A DNA stretch of 64,000 nucleotides from assembly GCA_964414425.1 (NCBI GenBank), contig CAYPWL010000012.1, positions 16,916-80,915 of the forward strand, in the 5' to 3' direction. Below, one piece after another: positions 8,427 to 19,083 of the stretch. The notes beneath the pieces were generated by a model. The model did not search any database. It worked only from the letters and a program-made list of their open reading frames with translations, and was not told the DNA's origin. Source of the stretch: GYS-P2D sp964414425 (GTDB lineage: Bacteria; Bacteroidota; Bacteroidia; Chitinophagales; Saprospiraceae). Numbering within the stretch: the first letter of the stretch is position 1; every line of letters begins with the position of its first letter. The translations under genes and the position numbers were made by a program.

Positions 8427-9725
8427 ATGAACACATTATCCAATAGAGGTCATCAGGCTGTATCATCCCCCTTGCGGATCGATTGGGATATCACATTTGA
8501 GGCACTTGACAATCAGTATCATCCCGAAGATAATCCCAGCGGTGATTTTGCGCTTAACATAGCCGAAAATAGACTTCAATGGCCTAAACTCAAGCAGAAG
8601 TTCAGAGATATCTGTGCTAACAATGAGTTGCCAGATTGGGTGATGGGATATACCTCTACCCTTGGTGATATATACTTTAGAGAGGCGGTAGCGCAGTTTT
8701 ACCAAGAGCAAATCTGTGAGGTGCAGATCAATCCAGATCTAATGGGCATATCTGGAGGCGCGACAGGGATTGTTGAGATGTCCGCATTGATCTTAGCTAA
8801 TCCTAAGGAGTATTGCGCTATCCCAGCACCCGCCTATCCTGTGTATGAGAAAGACTTAGGTAATATAGCTGGAGTGCTCCGTTATGATCTGATCAGCTCA
8901 TCTAAATCATCTAAATCAAGAACCAATACAGTATCAATATCAACGCTGACTGAGGCAAGAAAAAATCTAAAGAAAAAGGGGAAGAAGCTAAAGATGGTGG
9001 TCATCACCACCCCCGACAATCCCACTGGTCAAGAGTATACCGCGAAGAAGCTCAGTAAAATCGCTCAGTGGTGTATCAGTAAGCACATCCATCTTATCGT
9101 CAATGAGATCTATGCGCTCTCGAAAATAGAGACCGTACACCCTGATATCAAGGGAGACTACAAGTCAGGAAAGTCTTATTGCTCGTTTTTAGATATTATG
9201 CACGATTACCGGAGCGACTATCTACATCATTGGTATTCGATGTCAAAGGATTTTGGTATTTCTGGATTTAGAATCGGAGTAGTCTACAGTCATAACGAAC
9301 AGTTCATCAAGGCGTATGAAAATCTAAACATCGGTCATACCATATCCAACCATACACAGTGGATGATGGCGCAGCTACTGCAAGATACCCGATGGGTCAA
9401 TCAATATATCACTGACAATCAGCATCTCTTAACTCAATCTTATGTGAGTGTCATCAAACTCTTGAAGAAGCATAAGATTCCATATGTCCCTGCACGAGGA
9501 GGGCTATTCGTCTGGATAGATCTTTCTAAATATTTAGCTCATCGCAACAAGACAGTAGACGAGCTCTTTTGGAAGCAACTCTATGAGAAAACAGGTGTAT
9601 TGTTGACACCTGGTCACGGATTTGGACATAAAGAATACGGCAAGTACAGATTAGTATATCCCTATGTGAGTTATGCAGATCTCCAAGTCGCTCTATCACG
9701 TCTTGATCAATTCTTTAGCAAGTAA
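8427..9725 (+). CDS. class I/II pyridoxal-phosphate aminotransferase (ACC-synthase-like)
   Basis: A 432-residue fold-type I PLP enzyme. Visible landmarks are the early NIAENRL segment, SGGATGIVEM for phosphate binding, TTPDNPTGQ, and SMSKDFGISGFRIG carrying the PLP lysine; this SxSKDxGxxGxRxG form is that of the ACC synthase-like branch of the family. The C-terminal domain has the usual substrate arginine near KYRLVYPY. I took the ATG at 8427, 10 bases after the previous stop; an in-frame GTG at 8403 would overlap the previous gene. Substrate not determinable. Confidence 0.88.
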   Translation: MNTLSNRGHQAVSSPLRIDWDITFEALDNQYHPEDNPSGDFALNIAENRLQWPKLKQKFRDICANNELPDWVMGYTSTLGDIYFREAVAQFYQEQICEVQINPDLMGISGGATGIVEMSALILANPKEYCAIPAPAYPVYEKDLGNIAGVLRYDLISSSKSSKSRTNTVSISTLTEARKNLKKKGKKLKMVVITTPDNPTGQEYTAKKLSKIAQWCISKHIHLIVNEIYALSKIETVHPDIKGDYKSGKSYCSFLDIMHDYRSDYLHHWYSMSKDFGISGFRIGVVYSHNEQFIKAYENLNIGHTISNHTQWMMAQLLQDTRWVNQYITDNQHLLTQSYVSVIKLLKKHKIPYVPARGGLFVWIDLSKYLAHRNKTVDELFWKQLYEKTGVLLTPGHGFGHKEYGKYRLVYPYVSYADLQVALSRLDQFFSK

Positions 9726-9731
9726 TAACCC

Positions 9732-10505
9732 ATGAACAAATTGATGAAGCGCCTCTTAATCGGCATTGCCCTACTGTACATCATATTGTTGATCGGAGTA
9801 TACTTCGCACAAGAGCAATTGCTGTTTAATCCCGATAAATTACCCGAGGGTCATGTATTCAGAGCTGGAGAAGAGGTCGAGCTAGAAGTAGCGCCAAAGG
9901 TTTCTCTTAATTGTATCCTAATCGACAATGAAAATGAAAAAGGCGTTATCCTCTATCTCCATGGCAATAGAGGTAGCAACAGACGGTGCCTACGTCAGGT
10001 GATGGTTTATGATGGACTGGGTTATGATCTATTTATGCCGGACTATCGGAGCTATGGGAAGAGCGACGGATCAATGATTTCGCAGGGCCAGGCATATGAT
10101 GATATGCAGGTAGTCTACAACTATCTTAAGGCAAGCTACGGCGAGGATAAAATAACCATACTGGGATACTCGCTTGGGTCCGCTATGGCCAGCCATCTTG
10201 CTGCATCTAACAACCCTAAGGCCTTGCACCTCGTCGCTCCATACAAGAGTATGATTGCGATGAAGAACAAATTTGCTCCATTTATCCCGAGCTTCTTATT
10301 AAAGTATCCATTTAGAAATGATGAGAATCTGACCCAAGTGAACTGCCCGGTCACACTATATCATGCGCCAGATGATGAGTTGATTCCATATGATCACGGT
10401 AGAAGCTTATCGCAGATCGATCCTTCATTTAAGTTCATTGACTTGCCAGGATCAGGTCACAGAGGATCCATATTTAACGACGCCGTGAGGCACAATATCG
10501 ATTGA
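9732..10505 (+). CDS. membrane-anchored alpha/beta hydrolase
   Basis: A 257-residue protein with an N-terminal membrane anchor (residues 8-26) followed by an alpha/beta-hydrolase fold. The oxyanion region is LYLHGNRGS, the nucleophile elbow GYSLGS carries the catalytic serine, and the acid and histidine are in HAPDDELIPY and GSGHRGS. It resembles the COG1073 serine hydrolases that face the periplasm. It starts 6 bases after the aminotransferase and converges tail to tail with the giant repeat gene, with no space for a terminator. The substrate is unknown. Confidence 0.85.
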   Translation: MNKLMKRLLIGIALLYIILLIGVYFAQEQLLFNPDKLPEGHVFRAGEEVELEVAPKVSLNCILIDNENEKGVILYLHGNRGSNRRCLRQVMVYDGLGYDLFMPDYRSYGKSDGSMISQGQAYDDMQVVYNYLKASYGEDKITILGYSLGSAMASHLAASNNPKALHLVAPYKSMIAMKNKFAPFIPSFLLKYPFRNDENLTQVNCPVTLYHAPDDELIPYDHGRSLSQIDPSFKFIDLPGSGHRGSIFNDAVRHNID

Positions 10506-13500
10506 TCAAAATACCATAATCGTACCTGTCCTAACAATTGGATCTAAGCCATCTATATAGACGACCATTTTATAAATATACACTCCGTTTTGTACAAGCT
10601 CACCATCTACCAGTCCTGTCCATCCAGTATTTTCGTCTTGAGCGGACACTCCTTCAAGTCTGAATAAAACACCTCCATATCGATCAAAAATATCGAGATC
10701 GTAGGCTGCCTCTATACCATCTGGCACTACAGGTCTTAAGATGTCATTACCTTGGGTACTCGTCGTACTCATGGCATTAGGAATGTAAACATTGACGTCG
10801 TCCTGACGCACTATAATAGGAACAGATACTGAAGTCTCGCAGCCATTACTATCTATTATACGCGCTGTGACTCCAGTGTTTTCGGCAGTAGTTATAATCG
10901 GATCAATGCAATCGGTACAATCTAAGAGATTGCTATCCCACTGGATAGAGTTAATAAGATCTGCATTGTTGACCGTCAGTTGAAAAGAATTACTGCCAGT
11001 AATCCGATCTACACCTACACTAAATGTAGGTTCATCTAAGAACGTAAGGTTTACCTCCACTGTACTATCACAGCCTCCAGACATCGTAAAGATCTCTGTA
11101 CCTACAGAGTTGAATCTATCGTAAGTAGTACTACCAACAGTTATACTTGATTGACTACAGAGCGTGTCAGTCAACTGAGTGGTGACTCCTTCGACAAATG
11201 TGAAATCAACAATTAATACACTATCACAACCATTGACATTCTGTAACAGCTCTACCCCACTGGTATTAGTTTCGTCATAGACGGTTTCATTTATCACCCT
11301 AAAGGTATTAACATTAGAACATAGTACTCCCCCGACCATCGTAGTATCCGATGGGCTGAATACTAAGTCTACCATGATCAGACTATCACAACCGCTTGCG
11401 GCAGTTGCCATCTCAGTACCAAATGGATTACTCTCGTCATAGATAACACCATTGACTTCCACAAAGAAGCCATCACCCGAACATCTTGTATCATCCACAT
11501 CCGTTACAATCATATCTTGGAATACCAAGTCAATTGTTACGGTGCTATCACAGCCTGCGGCGTTCGGCAGTGTTTCCATTCCTCGAGGCACTTCCTCGTT
11601 ATACAGTGTATTATTTACTCTTACGCTAAATCCATCTCCTATACATCCTAAGTAGTCTACTATAGTATCTGTAGCCATACTGAATGTAAGGGCAACCTCA
11701 ACCGTACTGTCACAACCGGCTGCGGTAATAAATGATGCCTCTCCTATTGGATTAGTCTCGTCATAGATGATATTATTGACTTCTACGGAGAAGCCATCTC
11801 CCTCACAGCCATCATGGACGATGCGATTAAGTATTGTGCTCGAAAATGATAAATCAACGTTGATAGTACTATCGCAACCGTTGGCTCCAACCATATCAAT
11901 TCTCGCTGTCGGGTTAGACTCGTTATAGATGAGACCATCNNNNNNNNNNNNNNNNNNNNNNNNNNNNNNNNNNNNNNNNNNNNNNNNNNNNNNNNNNNNN
12001 NNNNNNNNNNNNNNNNNNNNNNNNNNNNNNNNNNNNNNNCTCCAACCATATCAATTCTCGCTGTCGGGTTAGACTCGTTATAGATGAGACCATCTACTTC
12101 AATACTGAAACCATCACCCACACAGCCATTATGAACGATGTCGTTGATTATATTCTGTTGGAAGATGAAGTTTACGTTCACCAGACTATCACAGCCTGCC
12201 CTATTGGTTAGCATCACACTACCTGTTGGATTTGACTCATCAAAAATCATCGCACCAACCCGTATGGAAAAGCCATCTCCCTCACAGCCTAAATGTTCTA
12301 ATGTCTCATCACTCGGCGCAGCGAAGCTCAGGTTAATATCTACAATACTATCACAGCCAGCAGCATTAGTCAATATCTCTTGGCCTATAGGATTAGTCTC
12401 ATCATAGAGCACATTGTTAACCACCATCATAAATCCATCACCCTCACAACCCCTATGAGTAATCTCATTGCTACTGGACTCTAAGAAGGTCAGATCGACA
12501 GTGACCGTACTGTCACATCCATTAGCCCCTGTAAGAATCACAATACCAGTCCTATTATTTTCATCATAGACTATGCTATCTACCTCAACTGTAAACCCGT
12601 CTCCCTCACATCCATTATGCACAATCTCATTCAATTGATTTGGTTGAAATGTAAGGTCTATGCTCACAAGGCTATCACACCCTACTCTATCCATCAGCAT
12701 CACGCTACCTGTTGGATTAGACTCGTCAAAAGTCATTGTACCAACCCTCATAGAAAAGCCATCACCTTCGCAGCCTAAATGCTCGATAGTCTCATCCGTG
12801 GGCACTGCGAAGCTCAGGTTAATATCTACGATACTATCGCAACCGGCAGCGTTAGTCAATATCTCTTGGCCTATAGGATTAGTCTCATCGTAGAGCACAT
12901 TATTAACTCTGATATTAAATCCATCGCCCTCACAACCAGCATGAGTAATCTCATTACTGGACGACTCAAAGAATGATAGATCTACCGTGACTGTACTATC
13001 ACAGCCAGCAGCGTTGACAAGGATCTCCTGTCCAAAAGGATTAGACTCGTCATACCTCTGATTGTTAATCATGACTGAAAAGCTATCCCCTACACAGCCG
13101 TTACGTACGACTTCGCCTGTGCTCGCCTGTAAAAAGCTTAGATCTATGACTACGATACTATCGCATCCATTAGCTCCTACTAATTCCTCTACCCCAAAAG
13201 GATTATTTTGATCGTATAGCGTTCCATCTACGATTGCTTGGAATCCATCGTCCATACAACCGATATGTGTAATTTCTTCCATCTCAGTGTCATTGAACAC
13301 CAAGTTGATGTTGACCAAGCTATCACAACCTGCGTCATTAGTCAATCTGACATTGCCGACAGGATTTCTTTCATCAAATCTAAGATTCGCTATAACTACA
13401 TTGTATCCGTCTCCCGAACAACCTAAATGATCTAAGGTATCTGTAGTGATAGCGGCAAAATTCAGGGCGACTTCAACAGTACTGTCACATCCAGCAGCAT

Positions 13501-15481
13501 TGGTCAGAAACTCAACACCTACAGGATTACTCTCGTCATAAATCTGATTATTGACGACAATACTAAAGTTATCGCCCTCACATCGATTGCGTCTGATTGA
13601 CGACTCAGACGTGAAGAGGTAGGTAAGATCAACGTTAATGATGCTGTCACAACCATTTAGTGAAGTAAGCATCTCAACGCCGAACTGATTATTGATGTCA
13701 TAAACTGTCCCATTGACTACGACACTGTCATCTGGACATAATATAGCCATGGTATCCAATATGCTGACCTCGAGGTTGACCACATTAAAATTGAGTACGG
13801 TATCACAGTTATTAGGCCCAAACCCAAAATAATCGTCGATGAGAAAACTTTCATCTACCTCTATTCCTCTGATCATCTCGGTTTCACCTGGACAAAGCAT
13901 TACATCAGTGGTGATCGTATCACCCCGCACAAAGTCTAAATCAACGACAACCATACTATCGCAACCTAAGTCCGTAGTAAAGGTCAGAACACCCGAAGGC
14001 CGCTCAAAATCAAATGTCTCTCCAGCGACCTGCAAAAACTCATTGGTACAGAATATCCCTGAGATCCTCCTTTCCTCCGGCACGACAAAATTTAGTGCAA
14101 TGGTAATAATCGTATCACAAGTATTCATTCCTGGCAGAGTGTGAAATCCTCGAGGAGAGTCCGCAAAATAATCCACACCAAAAAGTGTAATCGTATCGTC
14201 TACACAATGCGGATCTTCTATTAATCTGAATTCTGGTTGCTTGGTTTCAACTCTAACATGGATGATGCTATCGCATCCCTCTTGAGTAAACAAGTCGTCA
14301 AATATTGTAAATCCGGCATTGTTGCTTGTAAAAGTCCGCCCGTTCACCTCTGCTGTCTCTCCCGCACATAACAATAAGTTGACAGTGTCACAATAGGCTT
14401 GATTCACTTGTATCGTCTGCATAAAAGGGATGCCCCCATTATCAGGTGTAAAAACTATATCTAAGGTTCCGACTTGATCCTCAAGGTATAAGTCAGGAGG
14501 AACATTCCATTCGCCAGTCAAACCACTGATCGAGTTAGTGGGTAATGATAGGCTTTGATTACTACAAAATCTATTAGGTATGCTGAAGTTAGGTGCTACA
14601 GTCGCACAATCAGTAACATTAATCTTAAACTCTGCAGAAGTTGGACAGCCCCCAGGCTCATTAAACTCTACACGATAGAGGCCCTCCTCGCTAAGTGCTG
14701 GCGTAGGGCTGATATAAGTCTCATTATTATCATTATTAAGACTGACACCATCTAAAAACCATCTATGATTACTTCCTCCTTGCGGGATAGCGTTGAGTGT
14801 TATAGCACCCAGTCCCTCACAATAATTTTCATCGCCTACGATCTGCGATTGCACCATGCTGCGCTCAGTACCTTGGACAAGGATCCTATTGATAAAGTAT
14901 GATTCGTCAGGAGATTGAGTTCCGCCTGCTATATTGACTTGGATAAAATCTCCAATAGACACATCAATTGGAGAAGAAGTCCTAAAACGGCCAATCGGAT
15001 TGGAACCACAATAGCCTCCTACAAGAACTTCATTACCACCTATAAGGATGGTCACCACTACTCCATCCCCACCTGGCTCTGTCACTCCGAAAGTCGTACA
15101 TCCTCGGGGATCTAATCCATTAGGATTAAGACAATCCTCAAAATCAGCTCCTGAAATAGAAGCTTCGATGGAAACTGTTACGTTGCAATAGTTGCGAAGG
15201 GCAACCCCACCTGCGATGATGGCAAGATTGTCATTGAATCCTGTCATGGACGCATCGCCACAATCAGATCCCTCTACATCAGTGATCTCAAACGCTCCAT
15301 TATTCACATTAAAAACACCGTCAGAATCAATATCATTAATAGTAATGATACTAACAACTTCACTTGGCGAACCATCGAAATCAACGATAAGCTCATCTAT
15401 GAACTGTTGGGCCGTTACACTGCCTGTACTAACGGATAGAAGTAGTAGAATAGTTATAGGTAGGTTGAGGACCTTTATCAT
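10506..15481 (-). CDS. giant secreted repeat protein with type B T9SS sorting domain
   Basis: Read across the artificial gap at 11940-12039 (see that entry) this is one gene of about 1606 residues. It has a signal peptide (MIKVLNLPITILLLLSVSTGSVTAQ), an N-terminal region of about 400 residues with Ig-like stretches, and then about 20 tandem units of roughly 54 residues. A typical unit reads GCEGDGF-x-[VI]-x-V-[NDG]-x-x-x-Y-D-E-x-N-P-x-G, then a run ending in AGCDS-[TIL]-V-x-[VI]-x-L-x-F; the two cysteines per unit suggest disulfide-stabilised beta modules. Two three-unit blocks are near copies 486 bases apart. The last 90 residues (VYIPNAMS..., FDRYGGVLF, GVYIYKM, GTIMVF) form the gliding-motility/CHU_C type B T9SS signal, so the protein is exported by T9SS. 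A role as adhesin or matrix protein is inference. Confidence 0.88.
11940..12039. other. artificial 100-N assembly gap inside the repeat gene
   Basis: One hundred N. The 55 bases immediately left (11885-11939) are identical to the 55 bases immediately right (12040-12094). Deleting 155 bases (the Ns plus one copy) shifts the upper frame exactly into the lower one and joins ...ARIDMVG to ANGCDSTINV, a normal repeat junction. The gap is best explained as two contigs overlapping by one 55-mer that were scaffolded with a default spacer; no sequence needs to be missing. Confidence 0.85.
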
Positions 15482-15830
15482 TACTATTTAGTCTATTTCA
15501 TTCACGACGATATGCACAACAGAAATGCTGTCAAGATATCTTTAAACATGTGTTAATAATGTAATATGATAATTGGAGTGCCATTATCGTGCCAAAACAA
15601 TAGACCGTTTTCAAAGGGGAAAATTAGTCAGGATATCTATTAGTCGACTAAGGGGAAGCCCTATTTTTGATTATTTAACAAGAGTCTGTAAGGTACTTTA
15701 CCTTTTAATGAGATGCTGCATAGCCTTCCGCTTTAAGTAAACATTAATTGTAAAGACTTAATCCTATTAATTGTAGTCACAAACCCAACTTTACCAACGT
15801 TTCTACATTATGACTGTAAGCATAATTAGA
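15482..15830. promoter_or_regulatory. divergent intergenic region, no gene seen
   Basis: About 350 bases separate the giant repeat gene (minus) and the TonB receptor gene (plus). It is AT-rich and must hold promoters for both. A TACCTTTT sequence near 15697 resembles a -7 box but lacks a -33 partner at the right distance. I found no RNA gene, repeat or open frame that looks coding. Confidence 0.4.
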
Positions 15831-18185
15831 ATGAACAAAATTTTATGGCAACTCAGCCTGTTGGTCTTTGCCTGTCATATTGGTTATAGTCAAGGCGATG
15901 ATCATACAATAAGTGGATATATCAGAGATGCCGCCAATGGTGAGACGATTATCGGAGCTAACGTCTACATCGATGAGATTCAATCCGGCACTGTCAGCAA
16001 TGAGTACGGATTTTACTCAGTCAATCTGCCAGAAGGCACTTACACTCTAATGGTCTCATACGTGGGGTTTGATTCACAGATAGAGCAAGTTAATCTCAAC
16101 CAGGATATCAAGTTAGACATCGAGATAGGAGTTGAATCTCAAGAATTGCAAGAAGTTGTCATCTCTTCAGAGGCGGCTAATGCCAATGTGAGCAATACAG
16201 AGATCAGTGTCAACAAGCTCGATATAGGAACCATCAAGAAGATCCCTACCCTCTTAGGAGAAGTAGAGATATTAAGAAGTATACAATTGTTACCTGGTGT
16301 AAGTACTGTCGGAGAGGGCGCAACGGGATTCAATGTGAGAGGAGGAAGTATAGATCAAAATCTTGTGCTACTCGATGAAGCACCAGTGTACAACTCATCG
16401 CACTTATTTGGATTTTTCTCAGTGTTTAATCCAGATGCGGTCAAGGATGTTAAGCTCTATAAGGGTGGCATCCCTGCTCGATATGGAGGGAGGCTCTCAT
16501 CGATACTTGATGTGCGCATGAAGGAAGGTAACAACAAGAATTTTGCATTTAATGGAGGCGTCGGCGCTATCTTCAGTAGGCTGGCAATCGAAGGTCCCAT
16601 AGTAAAAGATAAGGCATCATTCATCATAGCAGGTAGGAGATCCTATGCTGATGTCTTAGCACAACCTTTCTTAGATGAAGACGCTCAGGGATCAGCGCTC
16701 AACTTTCATGATCTTACCCTTAAGACAAACTGGACGCTTGGCGAAAAAGATCGTCTATTCTTATCAGGATATACAGGTCGTGACAACTTTAGATTTGGTG
16801 ATGATGCAGGATTTAATTGGGGTAACGCTACAGCCACACTCCGATGGAACCATATATACAATGATGGCTTATTTGGCAATGTAACGGCTTATTACAGTGA
16901 TTACGACTATCAGATCAGTTTTGGCGACGACTCTAACAATAGGTTTGACTGGGATGCAGCCATTAAGAACTATGCCATCAAACCTGAATTCACGTGGTTT
17001 CTGAATACTAACAATCAAGTTCGCTTTGGTGGACAATTAATCATATATGAGTTTGATCCAGGCAATGCCATTGGCGTCAGCGAAGGAGAAGCCTTGGATC
17101 TATCACTCGATAATAGATTTGCTATTGAGTCGGGTATCTACGTAGAAAATGAGCAGACCGTATCCGACAAGCTAACCATCAATTATGGATTGCGCCTATC
17201 GTATTTTAACTACGTGGGCGAGGGCGATGCCTTTACCTTTGACGAAGAAACTCCAGTTGGGAGACGCCGTATGGTCACCTCTGTGGAAAGCTTTGATCAG
17301 TGGGAGTCCATACAGACTTATGCTAACCTTGAGCCAAGGCTATCGCTCAAATATCAGCTCAATGAGCAAGAATCCTTCAAGGCGACCTACAATCGTACAG
17401 CACAATATATACACCTCCTATCCAATACAGCTGCCTCTACTCCAGTAGACATATGGACACCGAGCACTAACAATATACGACCACAAGTATCAGATCAAGT
17501 GGCTATCGGTTACTTCCGAAACTCAAAGGATAATTCTTTTGAATTTAGCGTGGAGACCTACTACAAGAGATTAGATAACCTCATAGACTATGTCGATGGT
17601 GCTGATCTACTCCTCAATCCATTTATTGAGGGAGACATCCTCGAAGGTAGAGGTAGAGCTTATGGTCTGGAATTCTATTTACGCAAGAATGCTGGTCGAT
17701 TCACAGGATGGGCGAGCTATACACTTGCGAGGAGTGAGCGCTTAGTAGAAGGGATCAATAACAACGAATGGTATGCAACCCGGTTTGACCAAACGCACAA
17801 TTTGAGTTTGACGACGTTTTATGATGTCAGCAAGCGCCTGGATGTATCGGCTAACTTTGCCATAATCTCAGGCACACCACTGACATTGCCAACGACACGT
17901 ATTGAGCAACAGGGTTTTATCATCCCACATAACGTCGACAATGCCCGTAACAATTTTAGAATCCCGGTCTACCATCGCCTCGACATATCTGCGACATTGC
18001 AAGGCAAGAAAAATGAAACAAGAAGATGGCAGGGCGAATGGGTGTTCTCGGTATACAATGTATACTCCCGCCGCAATGCATTCAGCATATTCACTCGCCA
18101 GACTGGTAATGGTGTAAAAGAAGCGGTGCGCCTTTCTGTATTTGGCAATTACATACCGGCAGTGGCCTATAACTTCAAATTTTAA
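15831..18185 (+). CDS. TonB-dependent receptor with carboxypeptidase-like N-terminal domain
   Basis: A 784-residue outer-membrane receptor. Signal peptide at 1-21 (MNKILWQLSLLVFACHIGYSQ), then a carboxypeptidase-regulatory-like domain (TISGYIRDAANGETIIGANVY..., about residues 26-110), a plug domain with GVSTVGEGATGFNVRGGSIDQNL and AR-Y-GGRLSSILDV (about 135-230), and a 22-strand barrel ending in aromatic residue F. I chose the ATG at 15831 since it opens the signal peptide; an ATG at 15810 adds seven residues. It is followed after 5 bases by a DUF4249 lipoprotein, the usual partner of this receptor class. Ligand unknown; no SusC/SusD features are present. Confidence 0.92.
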   Translation: MNKILWQLSLLVFACHIGYSQGDDHTISGYIRDAANGETIIGANVYIDEIQSGTVSNEYGFYSVNLPEGTYTLMVSYVGFDSQIEQVNLNQDIKLDIEIGVESQELQEVVISSEAANANVSNTEISVNKLDIGTIKKIPTLLGEVEILRSIQLLPGVSTVGEGATGFNVRGGSIDQNLVLLDEAPVYNSSHLFGFFSVFNPDAVKDVKLYKGGIPARYGGRLSSILDVRMKEGNNKNFAFNGGVGAIFSRLAIEGPIVKDKASFIIAGRRSYADVLAQPFLDEDAQGSALNFHDLTLKTNWTLGEKDRLFLSGYTGRDNFRFGDDAGFNWGNATATLRWNHIYNDGLFGNVTAYYSDYDYQISFGDDSNNRFDWDAAIKNYAIKPEFTWFLNTNNQVRFGGQLIIYEFDPGNAIGVSEGEALDLSLDNRFAIESGIYVENEQTVSDKLTINYGLRLSYFNYVGEGDAFTFDEETPVGRRRMVTSVESFDQWESIQTYANLEPRLSLKYQLNEQESFKATYNRTAQYIHLLSNTAASTPVDIWTPSTNNIRPQVSDQVAIGYFRNSKDNSFEFSVETYYKRLDNLIDYVDGADLLLNPFIEGDILEGRGRAYGLEFYLRKNAGRFTGWASYTLARSERLVEGINNNEWYATRFDQTHNLSLTTFYDVSKRLDVSANFAIISGTPLTLPTTRIEQQGFIIPHNVDNARNNFRIPVYHRLDISATLQGKKNETRRWQGEWVFSVYNVYSRRNAFSIFTRQTGNGVKEAVRLSVFGNYIPAVAYNFKF

Positions 18186-18190
18186 GAGTC

Positions 18191-19081
18191 ATGAGAATAC
18201 TTACATATACATCCATCTTGCTTTTATGCGCTACACTATTCTCATGTGAGGATGTGGTAGAGCTGGACTTAGATGGCGAAGGTGGAGATGTCGTCATAGA
18301 TGCTTGGATCAACAATAAGTCAGAAACACAAGGGATCCGGTTGACCTTATCTCAGAGTTTCTTTAATAGTAATACGATTATCGTCAGGGACGCGGTGGTA
18401 TTAGTCAATAACGAGACTCGGGGAGAAACCTATGAGTTCATCAATGCAGATACGGCCTCAACCTATACGTTTACTCCCGAAGCCGGCAGTAACATTGGGG
18501 ACGTCGGTGACATTATGAGCCTATCCATAGAGCATAGTAGAGGCAGGTTTGAAGCGCAGACTACGATTAATCGGGTACCTCCATTGGATTCTATCCAACA
18601 GGAGTTTAGGGATGATGAGTTATTTAGTGATGACGGGATCTATACACAGTTCTTTGCTAGAGATCCTGTCGGCCAGGGTGATGCCTACTGGATACAGACC
18701 TATAGAAATGATGTATTTCTTAATAATGCCAGTCAACTCAACATTGCTTTTGATGCAGGCTTTGACGCAGGATCGAGGGTAGATGGTCTCATCTTCATCC
18801 CACCTATCCGCGAATTCACTAATATCATTAATGAAGATGGAATACCTGCACCATGGGATGTAGGTGATGAGATCAGAGTTGAGATTCACTCTATCTCTGT
18901 AGAAGCATTCAATTTTCTTGAGATCGCACGTGATCAGATTCTCAATGGTGATAATGGCATCTTTACCTTACCGCAAGCGAATACTCGGAGCAACATCATA
19001 AGAAACAATGGGCAAGAGGCTTTAGGATTTTTTAATGTCGCCGCAGTATCGTCCCTGTCTGATACTATAGTAGAGCAATAA
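18191..19081 (+). CDS. DUF4249 lipoprotein partner of the TonB receptor
   Basis: A 296-residue outer-membrane lipoprotein (signal MRILTYTSILLLCATLFSC, Cys19). The pattern of EDVVELDLDG at the mature N-terminus, followed by VVIDAWI and VRDAVVLVNN beta-strands, is that of DUF4249 proteins encoded directly after FecA/SusC-like receptors in Bacteroidota. Only 5 bases separate it from the receptor, so they form one transcript. It is presumed to sit on the outer leaflet and assist ligand capture; this is not experimentally settled for the family. It converges with the next gene two bases beyond its stop. Confidence 0.88.
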   Translation: MRILTYTSILLLCATLFSCEDVVELDLDGEGGDVVIDAWINNKSETQGIRLTLSQSFFNSNTIIVRDAVVLVNNETRGETYEFINADTASTYTFTPEAGSNIGDVGDIMSLSIEHSRGRFEAQTTINRVPPLDSIQQEFRDDELFSDDGIYTQFFARDPVGQGDAYWIQTYRNDVFLNNASQLNIAFDAGFDAGSRVDGLIFIPPIREFTNIINEDGIPAPWDVGDEIRVEIHSISVEAFNFLEIARDQILNGDNGIFTLPQANTRSNIIRNNGQEALGFFNVAAVSSLSDTIVEQ

Positions 19082-19083
19082 TA

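Noticed and set aside
12138..13426. Several plus-strand open frames inside the repeat gene
   Set aside because: They are antisense shadows of the regular repeats, with low-complexity translations that mirror the repeat period.
10506..15481. CRISPR-like regular repeats
   Set aside because: The periodicity is in codons of about 54 residues of a continuous protein frame, with no short repeat/spacer structure and no cas genes nearby.
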